DNA from: an uncultured Bacillota bacterium
GTDB lineage: Bacteria > Bacillota_I > Bacilli_A > Izemoplasmatales > UBA1188
DNA length: 9,572 nucleotides
Assembly (NCBI GenBank): GCA_900318975.1
Contig: ONMY01000073.1
Span: 1 to 9,572 of the forward strand
Direction: 5' to 3'
Under the pieces are notes generated by a model. That model did no database searches. It saw only the letters and a list, made by a program, of their open reading frames with translations, and was not told the origin of the DNA. The translations under genes and the position numbers were made by a program. Below, piece by piece: positions 1 through 7,160 of this stretch. The first letter of the stretch is position 1; the number at the start of each line of letters is the position of its first letter.

Positions 1-392
1 GAACTAATATTTGCGCCTGGGTGAATATCGATACCAGTTAGTGAATGTGCTTCTTCTGTGATCATTCTTGCAACAAGAGGAAAACCTAAATTATTTAGTA
101 CATGCGCTACTCTATAATAGGAAATAGCTTTAAATCCAGGATAACAGAATATCACTTCATCACGGCTATCAATTGCAGGGTCAGACATCATAAAAAAGTC
201 TAAATCTTGAAGTAATTCATTTTTAATAATTGGAAGTTCCTTTTTGAATAAATCAAACTTTTCGATATCATTATCAATGTATAAAAGGAAGTCGTTTTTA
301 ATAACTTCAATGTTTTCAATATTTAAAATAAAATTATCGATGACATTTTTAAGTAATGATAAATATCCCTTTTTATTGATTATTCCAACCAT
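1..392 (-). CDS. cysE: Serine O-acetyltransferase (CysE/EpsC-like), 3'-truncated at window edge
   Basis: The first 130 codons of a gene that runs off the left edge of the window. The enzyme transfers acetyl from acetyl-CoA to L-serine, giving O-acetylserine for cysteine synthesis in the cytosol. What I see: a helical, Asn/Lys/Ile-rich N-terminus of about 65 residues, then the family block with DPA at 71-73, a YPGFKAI stretch at 84-90, RVAH at 94-97, and TGIDIHPGA at 119-127, where the left-handed beta-helix domain begins. From memory of E. coli CysE, the Asp of DPA and the Asp of DIHP line up with serine-binding or catalytic residues. The catalytic histidines would lie beyond the edge, so activity cannot be judged. 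The ATG at 392-390 is preceded in frame by two TAA codons (one is the ffh stop), so the start cannot be further upstream. It begins 6 bp after ffh, so it is probably the last visible gene of the ftsY-ylxM-ffh operon. The motif block sits later than in the short Bacillus CysE, suggesting an N-terminally longer EpsC-like form. Another hexapeptide acyltransferase is less likely. Confidence 0.85.
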   Translation of the reverse strand, partial: MVGIINKKGYLSLLKNVIDNFILNIENIEVIKNDFLLYIDNDIEKFDLFKKELPIIKNELLQDLDFFMMSDPAIDSRDEVIFCYPGFKAISYYRVAHVLNNLGFPLVARMITEEAHSLTGIDIHPGANIS

Positions 393-398
393 GTTTTA

Positions 399-1793
399 TT
401 ATCTTCTTCCTTTTCCGTGAGACTGATAGTTTGGATCAAAACCTCTGATTTCACCTTTTTCAAATCTTTCACTCATTTGTTTGAGTCTTGATTCATCCAT
501 ATTTGAAATCATCTTGAATGTCTTCTTTTGTTTTTCAAGCATTTGTTCAAGTTTATTTACATCTGAAAGACTTCTTCCAGATCCTTGAGCGATTCTTCTT
601 TTTCTTGAAGAACTCATGGCGATTAGTGATGGATCTCTTCTTTCTTCTTTAGTCATTGAATTGATGATTACTTGAATGAAATCAAATTGGCTATCATCAA
701 CATCTTTTAATTGTTGAATGTTTGCCATACCTGGAATGAGCTTTAATAGGCCACTGAATTTACCCATTCTATTGATCATCTTCATCTGTTTTAAAAGATC
801 ATTATAGTTATAGGTACCATTCATCATCTTTTCCATGAGCTTTTGAGAGTCTTCTTCAGAGATTGCATCTTCAGCTTTTTCAATGAGTGTTAAAACATCA
901 CCCATACCGAGAATTCTTGATGCCATTCTGTCTGGATAGAATACTTCTAAATCATCCATTCTCTCACCGATACCACTAAACTTAATTGGTACACCAGTTA
1001 CCTTCTTAACAGAAAGGGCTGCACCACCTCTTTGGTCACCATCGAGTTTAGTTAAAATTACACCTGTAATTCCAACTTCCTTGTTGAAAGTACCAGCAAC
1101 ATTTGCGGCTTCTTGACCCATCATTGAGTCTACTGTGAGTAAGATTTCAGTTGGTTCTACTTCCTTTTTGATATCCTTTAATTCTTGAATTAGAGGTACA
1201 TCTATTTCAAGTCTACCAGCTGTATCGATGATTACTACATCATAAGATTCTTGTCTTGCCTTCTTTAAAGCTTCTTTTGCGATTGTGACTGGGTTTGTTT
1301 TACCCATTTCAAAGAAGTCTGTGTTAACACTTTCAGCAACAGTCTTTAATTGATCAATAGCTGCAGGTCTATAGATATCTCCTGCGACTAGTAGCACTTT
1401 CTTACTGTAGTTCTTAGCGATATATTTTGCGAGTTTACCAGCATGAGTTGTTTTACCAGCACCTTGTAAACCAATTAACATAATTGTGCTTACACCGCGT
1501 TCTTTTAAAACTAAGCTAGATTCTTCTGAACCCATGAATTTTGTGAGTTCATCAGAAACAACCTTTACTACTTGTTGGCCAGGGTTTAAGCCCTTCATTA
1601 TCTTTTCACCGAGAGCTATTTGTTTACAGTCATTAACAAAACTATTAACAACGCTTATATTGACATCAGCTTCAAGTAATGAAAGACGAACCTCTTTCAT
1701 CATTTCATCGATATCTTTTTCATTTAAATAATCCTTATGAACAAATCTTCTTAAGGCCATGTTGAGTCTGCTTGTAAGATTTTCAAATGCCAT
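399..1793 (-). CDS. ffh: Signal recognition particle protein Ffh (SRP54)
   Basis: Cytosolic GTPase that binds SRP RNA and the signal sequence of nascent chains, then docks with FtsY at the membrane. The 464 residues fit the family (about 450). Domains: N-terminal helical bundle (about 1-90) with the EVRLSLLEADV block at 34-44; G domain (about 95-295) with P-loop GLQGAGKTT at 108-116, the GDIYRPAA motif at 138-145, DTAGR at 190-194 and TKLDG at 248-252; methionine-rich M domain (about 300-435). The M domain shows the LIPGM finger-loop residues at 352-356 and the basic SRP-RNA-binding helix-turn-helix around 393-412 (SSSRKRRIAQGSGRS). The C-terminus is basic. The ATG at 1793 lies 3 bp after the ylxM stop and has a strong SD (GAGGAGGA, 1801-1808, spacer 7) inside the last ylxM codons. 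All key motifs are intact. Third gene of the ftsY operon. Confidence 0.98.
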   Translation of the reverse strand: MAFENLTSRLNMALRRFVHKDYLNEKDIDEMMKEVRLSLLEADVNISVVNSFVNDCKQIALGEKIMKGLNPGQQVVKVVSDELTKFMGSEESSLVLKERGVSTIMLIGLQGAGKTTHAGKLAKYIAKNYSKKVLLVAGDIYRPAAIDQLKTVAESVNTDFFEMGKTNPVTIAKEALKKARQESYDVVIIDTAGRLEIDVPLIQELKDIKKEVEPTEILLTVDSMMGQEAANVAGTFNKEVGITGVILTKLDGDQRGGAALSVKKVTGVPIKFSGIGERMDDLEVFYPDRMASRILGMGDVLTLIEKAEDAISEEDSQKLMEKMMNGTYNYNDLLKQMKMINRMGKFSGLLKLIPGMANIQQLKDVDDSQFDFIQVIINSMTKEERRDPSLIAMSSSRKRRIAQGSGRSLSDVNKLEQMLEKQKKTFKMISNMDESRLKQMSERFEKGEIRGFDPNYQSHGKGRR

Positions 1794-1796
1794 AGA

Positions 1797-2114
1797 TTAT
1801 TCCTCCTCATATTCCTTAAGGATTTCATTTACTTCCTTAAGGTTTAACTGTTTAAGTTTATCAAATAAATCTTGATTAGATTTTTCTTTTTCTTCTAAAT
1901 GAAGTTTTGATTCGTATTTTAAGAGTGCTTCTTTGGTTAAGTTAAGCTGTGAATATACAGCATTTCTACTAACATTATAATTTTCAGCAATTTCATGAAG
2001 TGACATATTTTCAAAATAGAATGCTTCAAAATATTCTTTTTGTTTATCTGTTAGAAGCTCTTTATATAGGTCATATAATTTGTTTATCTTAATGATTTCA
2101 TCTAAGTTTTCCAT
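1797..2114 (-). CDS. ylxM: YlxM-type helix-turn-helix SRP accessory protein
   Basis: Small 105-residue protein of the UPF0122/YlxM family. An N-terminal helix is followed by LTDKQKEYFEAFYFENMS, and a sigma-70 region-4-like helix-turn-helix lies at about 38-60 (SLHEIAENYNVSRNAVY). The C-terminal third is charged and probably coiled-coil (Glu/Lys-rich, ending EEE). The family is nearly always found between ftsY and ffh in Firmicutes. In Streptococcus it has been reported to interact with SRP components and affect their GTPase activity; a DNA-binding role is not established. The start is embedded in the ftsY stop (TAATG, 1-nt overlap) and there is only a weak SD upstream, so translation probably depends on coupling to ftsY. 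Confidence 0.93.
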   Translation of the reverse strand: MENLDEIIKINKLYDLYKELLTDKQKEYFEAFYFENMSLHEIAENYNVSRNAVYSQLNLTKEALLKYESKLHLEEKEKSNQDLFDKLKQLNLKEVNEILKEYEEE

Positions 2115-3097
2115 TATTCAGTTTCACTCTCTTCAAATAATACGCCATTAAAGATCGAATATAGATATGAATCGATATCAAAATTATCAAAATCTTCAGC
2201 CTTTTCACCAAAACCATACATCTTTACAGGAATTCCAAGTGTATTACTGATAGATAAAACTACTCCACCCTTTGATGAACCATCAAGTTTTGTTAGGATA
2301 ACGCCTGAAACTTTTGCGACTTCATTGAATACTTTTGCTTGATTAAGACCATTCTGTCCTGTGGTTGCATCGATTACTAGGAATGCTTCATGTGGGGCAT
2401 CGCTTATATCTCTTCCAATTATTCTATAGATCTTTTCAAGTTCTTTCATTAGGTTAACTTTTGTTTGAAGTCTTCCGGCTGTATCACAAAGAAGATAATC
2501 AAAGTTTTCAGCTTTTGCCTTCTTCATTGCATCAAAAATAACACTTGATGGGTCTGATCCATCTGGTTTTGATACTACTGGAATATCTAATCTTTCGCCC
2601 CAGGTTTCAAGCTGTTCTCTTGCGGCAGCTCTAAATGTATCACCAGCAGCTAAGAGGACTTTTTTGCCTTCATTTTTTAATCTATATGCGAGTTTTGCGA
2701 TTGAAGTTGTTTTACCACTTCCATTAACTCCCATAAAAAGATATACAGTAGGTCCAGATTTAGAAACATTAAGTTTTTGGTTTTCTCTTCCCTTGTACAT
2801 GTTGTAGAAGTTATCAAAAAGTATTCCTTTTAATTCATCAACGCTTGTGATTTTGTGTTTCTTTATATCTTTTCTTAAGGCTTCCATATAGGTATTTGTG
2901 AAATCCATACCCATATCTGATAGAATTAATACTTCTTCAAGTTCATTTAAAAAAGCATCATCAACCTTTTTCTTAGATTCAAGAAGGTTTTTAAGGTTTG
3001 AAAAAGAATAGGATTTAGTCTTTTTAAGACCTAATTCCATCTTTTTTGCTTTCTGTTTCTCTTCTCTTGATTTGAATAAATTTTTAAAGAATCCCAT
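2114..3097 (-). CDS. ftsY: Signal recognition particle receptor FtsY
   Basis: SRP receptor GTPase that receives the SRP-ribosome complex at the cytoplasmic membrane. The protein has 327 residues, close to the Bacillus length (329), with only a short A region: an amphipathic, basic N-terminus (MGFFKNLFKSREEKQK), the likely membrane-binding helix, then the helical N domain (about 35-105). The G domain carries P-loop GVNGSGKTT at 123-131, DTFRAAA at 153-159, the EQLETW helix, DTAGR at 205-209, TKLDG at 269-273 and the closing GFGEKAEDF motif. The ATG at 3097 has AAAAAGGTGA (3101-3110) just upstream, with a very short 3-nt gap that fits pairing to the far 3' part of the anti-SD. It is the first gene of its operon, driven by the extended -10 promoter at 3121-3131. 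Unlike the usual smc-ftsY-ylxM-ffh order, topA rather than smc lies upstream. Confidence 0.98.
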   Translation of the reverse strand: MGFFKNLFKSREEKQKAKKMELGLKKTKSYSFSNLKNLLESKKKVDDAFLNELEEVLILSDMGMDFTNTYMEALRKDIKKHKITSVDELKGILFDNFYNMYKGRENQKLNVSKSGPTVYLFMGVNGSGKTTSIAKLAYRLKNEGKKVLLAAGDTFRAAAREQLETWGERLDIPVVSKPDGSDPSSVIFDAMKKAKAENFDYLLCDTAGRLQTKVNLMKELEKIYRIIGRDISDAPHEAFLVIDATTGQNGLNQAKVFNEVAKVSGVILTKLDGSSKGGVVLSISNTLGIPVKMYGFGEKAEDFDNFDIDSYLYSIFNGVLFEESETE

Positions 3098-3120
3098 AAG
3101 TCACCTTTTTCCTATGTATC

Positions 3121-3131
3121 ATTATACCATA
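3121..3131 (-). promoter_or_regulatory. Extended -10 promoter for ftsY-ylxM-ffh-cysE
   Basis: Reading the minus strand, TATGGTATAAT spans 3131 to 3121: a perfect TATAAT with the TRTGN extension typical of Gram-positive sigma-A promoters. No good -35 is present (best is TTCTTA at 3150-3145, spacer 18), which an extended -10 can tolerate. Transcription would start near 3114, giving a leader of about 17 nt that carries the ftsY SD. It is the only promoter-like element seen ahead of the ftsY operon. Confidence 0.72.
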
Positions 3132-3140
3132 ATGAAGTTA

Positions 3141-3174
3141 AAAATAAGAAAGCGATTATACACTTTCTTATTTT
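3141..3174 (-). terminator. AT-rich terminator hairpin after topA
   Basis: A perfect 12-bp inverted repeat: on the plus strand AAAATAAGAAAG at 3141-3152 pairs with CTTTCTTATTTT at 3163-3174, with a 10-nt loop. On the minus strand the first arm contains the topA stop codon, and the second arm ends in a T-rich run (TTATTTTT) as expected of an intrinsic terminator. The stem is GC-poor, so it may be leaky. Because both ends are A/T-rich it could work in either direction, though no plus-strand gene is present. Confidence 0.6.
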
Positions 3175-5147
3175 TGTTTCTTTTGATTGATATATGATAT
3201 TGTGAATTTACATTCTGGGAAATTTGAACAGCCATAGAATTTTCTTCCAGCATATCTTCCTGTCTTAGCAACCTTAGAAACAAGGTGTCCAGTACTACAT
3301 TCAGGACATGGAATTAGATCAACCATTGGTTCTGGTTCATCCTTTTTCTTTATGTATTTGCAAGCTGGATAATTACTGCAAGCTTCAAATGTTCCATATC
3401 TATTTGTCCTATAAACCATATCATGTCCACAATTAGGACAAATCTCACCTGTTGTTAGTGGTTTTGATGGAATTTTTATGGCATCATTATAAGTCTTTAT
3501 AAAAGTCTTATAGAAATCATCAACGATTTTTTCTTCTTTTGCTTCGTTTAATGCAATCTCATCGAGTTCTTTTTCCATTGATGCAGTGTAATCTACATTT
3601 ATGATACTGCTGAAGTGTTCTTTAAGATAATTGGATGCTAAAATCCCTAGTTGAGTTGGGATGATTGCTTTTTTCTCTATTACGATATAGTTTCTAGATT
3701 TTAGTGTTTCTATTGTAGATGCATAAGTAGATGGTCTTCCAATTCCTGATGATTCCATCTCTTTAATTAGAGTTGCCTCAGTAAATGGTTTTGGACCTTC
3801 TGTTTGTTTTTCGATATATGAAACGTTTTGTGTTGGTTTCATGATATCGCCAATTTCATGTGGGAAATAATACTTTGGTTCTTCTGTTTTTTCTTTTGCA
3901 ACTCTATAACCTTTATTTATAGGTTTTTCAAATGTGATAGAAAAATCATAATTGTTGTTTGAAAGAAGTGCTGTCTTTGTTTCAAATTCTGCGTCTCTCA
4001 TCATACAAGCTTCTGTTTGTTGGTAGATGAGTTTGTAGATTTTGAGTTGGTCTTTTGAAAGATATGGTTCAATGCTTTCAATGGTGTTATACATTGATAC
4101 AGGTCTTATTGCTTCGTGAGCATCTTGAATATCTTGATTGTTATTGAATGTATGAACATATCCAATCGCATCATCGCCATATTTTTTCTTTATATGGGCA
4201 CCTAAGTGTCTTATGAATGTGTCACTTAATCTTGTTGAATCAGTACGTATATAAGTAATAAGAGCCTGATGTCTTCCATTTATCTCAATTCCTTCATATA
4301 ATTCTTGAGCTATCTTTTTAGTTTTTGATACGCTCATTGAGAATTTACTTAAGGCTTGTTGGAAGAGAGTTGATGTTGTAAAAGGAGCTGGAGCTTTTTC
4401 AATTCTTTTACCCATTTTAATCTCTTTTACAACAAAGAAATCATCAAGACTATCTATTATTGATTGAACTTTACCAAGTTCATCAAGAATTAATGTTTTT
4501 GATGGATGATTTGGATCTATTAGTTTAGCTTTAAAATGTCTAAACTGTGCTTCGATTTCGTAGTAGTATGTTGGTTTAAATGCTTTAATTTCTTCTTCTC
4601 TATCAGTGATAATTCTAAGACATGCGCTTTGTACACGCCCTGCGCTTATTGTTAAATCACCAGAAGAGATAATGTTTTTCTTTAAGAGTGAAGATAATTT
4701 ATAGCCGATTATTCTATCCATTATCTTTCTTGTTTCTTGGCTTGCGAATAGATTTTCATCGATATCACGTGGTGTATTTATTGCCTCTAGGATTGCATCT
4801 TTTGTGATTTCATTGAATTCTATTCTCTTAACTGGCTTTGTGCCAATATTTAATACTTCTTTTAAATGCCAGCTTATGGCTTCGCCTTCTCTATCAGGGT
4901 CTGTCGCAAGATAAATATTATCCGCTTTTTCTACTTCTTTATTTAAAAGTCTAATAGTAGCTTGTTGATGAGGGATTATTGAGTAAATTGGCTTATAGTT
5001 ATTATTGAAATCAAGTCCTAAGTTGTCTTTTCCGCTATTTTCTATGTCTCTTATGTGGCCTTTAGAGGCTACAACTTCAAAGTCTTTTCCAAGGAATTCT
5101 TTGATTGTTTTTGTCTTAGCTGGAGACTCAACGATTACTAGATTCAT
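3168..5147 (-). CDS. topA: DNA topoisomerase I (type IA)
   Basis: Relaxes negative supercoils by single-strand cleavage and passage. The 659 residues contain an N-terminal TOPRIM domain with the conserved Glu in VIVESPAKTKTI (Glu7) and the metal site DPDREGE (Asp83, Asp85, Glu89); the central type IA domains with the active-site tyrosine Tyr299 in YIRTDST (299-305); a GIGRPSTYA block characteristic of the family; and two C-terminal four-cysteine zinc ribbons (Cys570, 573, 590, 596 and Cys614, 617, 640, 646). The length is slightly below Bacillus TopA (691). The absence of reverse-gyrase or topoisomerase III features argues for TopA. The ATG at 5147 has a strong SD (AAAGGAGG, 5154-5161, spacer 6). 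It is transcribed alone, between its own promoter and terminator, rather than with dprA or trmFO as in Bacillus. Confidence 0.98.
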   Translation of the reverse strand: MNLVIVESPAKTKTIKEFLGKDFEVVASKGHIRDIENSGKDNLGLDFNNNYKPIYSIIPHQQATIRLLNKEVEKADNIYLATDPDREGEAISWHLKEVLNIGTKPVKRIEFNEITKDAILEAINTPRDIDENLFASQETRKIMDRIIGYKLSSLLKKNIISSGDLTISAGRVQSACLRIITDREEEIKAFKPTYYYEIEAQFRHFKAKLIDPNHPSKTLILDELGKVQSIIDSLDDFFVVKEIKMGKRIEKAPAPFTTSTLFQQALSKFSMSVSKTKKIAQELYEGIEINGRHQALITYIRTDSTRLSDTFIRHLGAHIKKKYGDDAIGYVHTFNNNQDIQDAHEAIRPVSMYNTIESIEPYLSKDQLKIYKLIYQQTEACMMRDAEFETKTALLSNNNYDFSITFEKPINKGYRVAKEKTEEPKYYFPHEIGDIMKPTQNVSYIEKQTEGPKPFTEATLIKEMESSGIGRPSTYASTIETLKSRNYIVIEKKAIIPTQLGILASNYLKEHFSSIINVDYTASMEKELDEIALNEAKEEKIVDDFYKTFIKTYNDAIKIPSKPLTTGEICPNCGHDMVYRTNRYGTFEACSNYPACKYIKKKDEPEPMVDLIPCPECSTGHLVSKVAKTGRYAGRKFYGCSNFPECKFTISYINQKKQK

Positions 5148-5172
5148 GACTGCCCTCCTTTAACTATTGATA

Positions 5173-5203
5173 ATTATAAGCACAAAAAATATGTATTAGT
5201 CAA
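5173..5203 (-). promoter_or_regulatory. Sigma-A-like promoter for topA
   Basis: On the minus strand TTGACT (5203-5198) is followed by a perfect TATAAT (5178-5173). The spacing of 19 nt is longer than the 17 optimum; a -10 shifted by one base gives 18. The predicted start is near 5166, with a leader of about 19 nt carrying the SD. It sits only 13 bp after the T-run of the prmC terminator, which supports a fresh transcription start here. Confidence 0.65.
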
Positions 5204-5216
5204 CAGAAAATTTTGG

Positions 5217-5254
5217 AAAAAAAATTGACCATTATTCTTTAATAATAATGGTCA
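5217..5254 (-). terminator. Rho-independent terminator ending the gdpP-prmC unit
   Basis: On the minus strand TGACCATTATT (5254-5244) pairs perfectly over 11 bp with AATAATGGTCA (5236-5226) around a 7-nt loop, followed by one A and eight T (5224-5217). The hairpin includes the last codons and the TAA of prmC, so the terminator is partly coding. This is the strongest terminator in the window. Confidence 0.9.
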
Positions 5255-6080
5255 TTCTATCACGGTTCATTGAGTCTTTTAAATTGACTATTTTTACATC
5301 GCTGAAATGTGATTTTATTATGATGTTTAATTCATCTTTTTTATCATATCCATGTTCAAAACCGATAATGAATTTGTTTTCTTTTAAATGCTTTTTGGCA
5401 TTTTCTAAGATGATTCTATAAAACTTAAGTCCATCGCTTCCACCGTATAGGGCAACATCAGGTTCATTGTTTTTAACGATATCTTCAACGTACTCGCTTG
5501 TTGTAAGATAAGGCGGGTTAGATACGATAATATCGAATTTTTCATCTTCACTGAATGGATCGAACCAAGAACCAACTCTAAAATCGATTTCTGCATCATT
5601 TAGTTTAGCGCTCTTTTTTGCCTCTTCAATAGCATCTTCCGAGATATCAGATGCGGATACAATCATATTATCTTCTTCTTTTTTTAGGGCAATTGCGATA
5701 GCCCCAGAACCAGTACCAAGATCTAATACTTTAACCTTTTCGCCTTTAAACATTCTATCATAATATATAAGTATATTATTAGCGAGTTCTTCAGTCTCCC
5801 ATCTTGGGATTAAAGTGCCTTCATTTACGAGTATTTTATAACCATAAAAATAGGCGTATCCAAGAATATATTGGACAGGTCTTTTTTTAATGGTATATTC
5901 ATCTAGATATTCCATAAATTTAGTCTCAACTTCAGTTGGACATTCTGTATCTAATTCTAAATATAGTTCTGATGGTTCTTTATTTGACGCAAAAAGGAGA
6001 AGGCTTTTTACAGCAGTCTTCTCCATATTGTTTTTTTGAGCTTTTCTTTCGCCAATTTTTAAAAGTTTATTGTAAGTCAT
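5232..6080 (-). CDS. prmC: Peptide chain release factor N5-glutamine methyltransferase PrmC
   Basis: SAM-dependent methylation of the glutamine in the GGQ motif of release factors, which raises their termination efficiency. The 282 residues match the family. The N-terminal helical substrate-binding domain is about 1-75. A PRWETEE motif lies at 92-98. The Rossmann methyltransferase domain has the SAM-binding VLDLGTGSG at 118-126, an acidic D145 loop, and the catalytic NPPY at 188-191, which holds the target glutamine. A late EPDVALYGGSDGL block (206-218) is also typical. The ATG at 6080 comes 1 bp after the prfA TAG with only a weak purine-rich SD, so its translation is likely coupled to prfA, whose product is its substrate. 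The last codons form one arm of the operon terminator. Confidence 0.97.
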   Translation of the reverse strand: MTYNKLLKIGERKAQKNNMEKTAVKSLLLFASNKEPSELYLELDTECPTEVETKFMEYLDEYTIKKRPVQYILGYAYFYGYKILVNEGTLIPRWETEELANNILIYYDRMFKGEKVKVLDLGTGSGAIAIALKKEEDNMIVSASDISEDAIEEAKKSAKLNDAEIDFRVGSWFDPFSEDEKFDIIVSNPPYLTTSEYVEDIVKNNEPDVALYGGSDGLKFYRIILENAKKHLKENKFIIGFEHGYDKKDELNIIIKSHFSDVKIVNLKDSMNRDRMTIIIKE

Positions 6081-6081
6081 C

Positions 6082-7155
6082 CTATTCTTCTTTCTTTTCG
6101 AGCTTACGCTTTAATTCTTCTTCTGAAAGAGCGTCGATTACAGGATCTAGTTTTCCTTCCATTACTCTATCTAATTGTTGGATAGTGAAATTGATTCTAT
6201 GATCTGTGATTCTATTTTGTGGATAGTTATAAGTTCTAATCTTCTCACTTCTATCGCCAGTACCAATCTTTGAAAGTCTTTCAGCGCCCTCTCTTTCTTC
6301 TTTTTCTCTCATCATCTTGTCATAAAGTCTTGATTTTAAGACTTTTAGAGCTTGGGCTTTATTTTCATGTTGGCTTCTTTCATCTTGGCATGTGACGATT
6401 GTGCCTGTTGGGAGGTGGGTTACACGGATTGCGCTTGATGTTGTATTAACACCTTGTCCACCAGCACCAGATGAATGGAAGATATCTACTCTTATTTCTT
6501 CCATATTGAGTTCAAATTCAACATCTTCAGCTTCAGGTATTACAAGAACAGTTGCAGTAGATGTGTGAATTCTTCCAGATGTTTCAGTAACTGGAATACG
6601 TTGAACTCTATGTACACCTGATTCATATTTAAGCTTAGAATAAGCTCCATTTCCAGTAATGATGAGTTCTATTTGTGAAAAGCCACCAGCTTCACAGATT
6701 TCAGCATTGGTAACTTGAACCTTGAAATTATGTGATTCACAGTATTTTGAATACATGCGGAAAAGGTCGCCAGCAAATATATTTGCTTCATCCCCTCCGG
6801 CAGCACCTCTAATCTGCATAATAACGTTCTTTTCATCATTTGGATCTTTAGGGATTAATAAGATTTGAATCTCTTTTTCAAGAGTTTCAATTCTTTCTTT
6901 ATTAGCCTCAAGTTCCACTGTGGCCATTTCGCTTATTTCTGGATCTGAATCAGTTGACATCACTTTTAATTCATCTAGAGATGATACAAGTTTCTTGTAT
7001 TCAGTATATGCTGATAGAATCTTATCATAAGAGGATAACTCTTTTGATAATTCTGTCATCTTTTTGATGTTTTGTTGGAGTTCTGGCTTTAATAATTCTT
7101 CTTGGATAAAAGCCGCTCTTTTTTCGATTTGATCCAAACGAGATGTTATAAGCAT
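6082..7155 (-). CDS. prfA: Peptide chain release factor 1 (RF1)
   Basis: Recognises UAA and UAG in the ribosomal A site and triggers release of the finished protein. The 357 residues match E. coli RF1 (360). A long N-terminal helical domain (1-105) is followed by the GAAGGDEANIFAGDL block (118-131), the codon-recognition PxT motif as PVT at 188-190 (the RF1 signature, against SPF of RF2), and the catalytic GGQ at 232-234 in SSGAGGQGVNTT. The RTYNYPQNRITDHR motif lies at 307-320. No frameshift site is needed or seen, also unlike RF2. The ATG at 7155 is 5 bp after dnaB; an in-frame TAA shortly upstream limits the choice. Its SD (AGAGG) is weak and about 12 nt away. The gene itself ends in TAG, a codon read only by RF1. 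Confidence 0.98.
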   Translation of the reverse strand: MLITSRLDQIEKRAAFIQEELLKPELQQNIKKMTELSKELSSYDKILSAYTEYKKLVSSLDELKVMSTDSDPEISEMATVELEANKERIETLEKEIQILLIPKDPNDEKNVIMQIRGAAGGDEANIFAGDLFRMYSKYCESHNFKVQVTNAEICEAGGFSQIELIITGNGAYSKLKYESGVHRVQRIPVTETSGRIHTSTATVLVIPEAEDVEFELNMEEIRVDIFHSSGAGGQGVNTTSSAIRVTHLPTGTIVTCQDERSQHENKAQALKVLKSRLYDKMMREKEEREGAERLSKIGTGDRSEKIRTYNYPQNRITDHRINFTIQQLDRVMEGKLDPVIDALSEEELKRKLEKKEE

Positions 7156-7160
7156 AATAA

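Noticed and set aside
1486..1731. Plus-strand open frame opposite ffh, and similar frames opposite prmC/prfA and gdpP-rplI.
   Set aside because: They are antisense shadows of well-conserved genes, with no ribosome binding site, no recognisable motifs and compositions typical of reversed coding DNA.
3098..3167. Searched the topA-ftsY gap, and the gap 5148-5231, for riboswitches or small RNAs such as the SRP RNA.
   Set aside because: The gaps of 70 and 84 bp are filled by terminator, promoter and SD; predicted leaders of about 17-19 nt leave no room for an aptamer or structured RNA.
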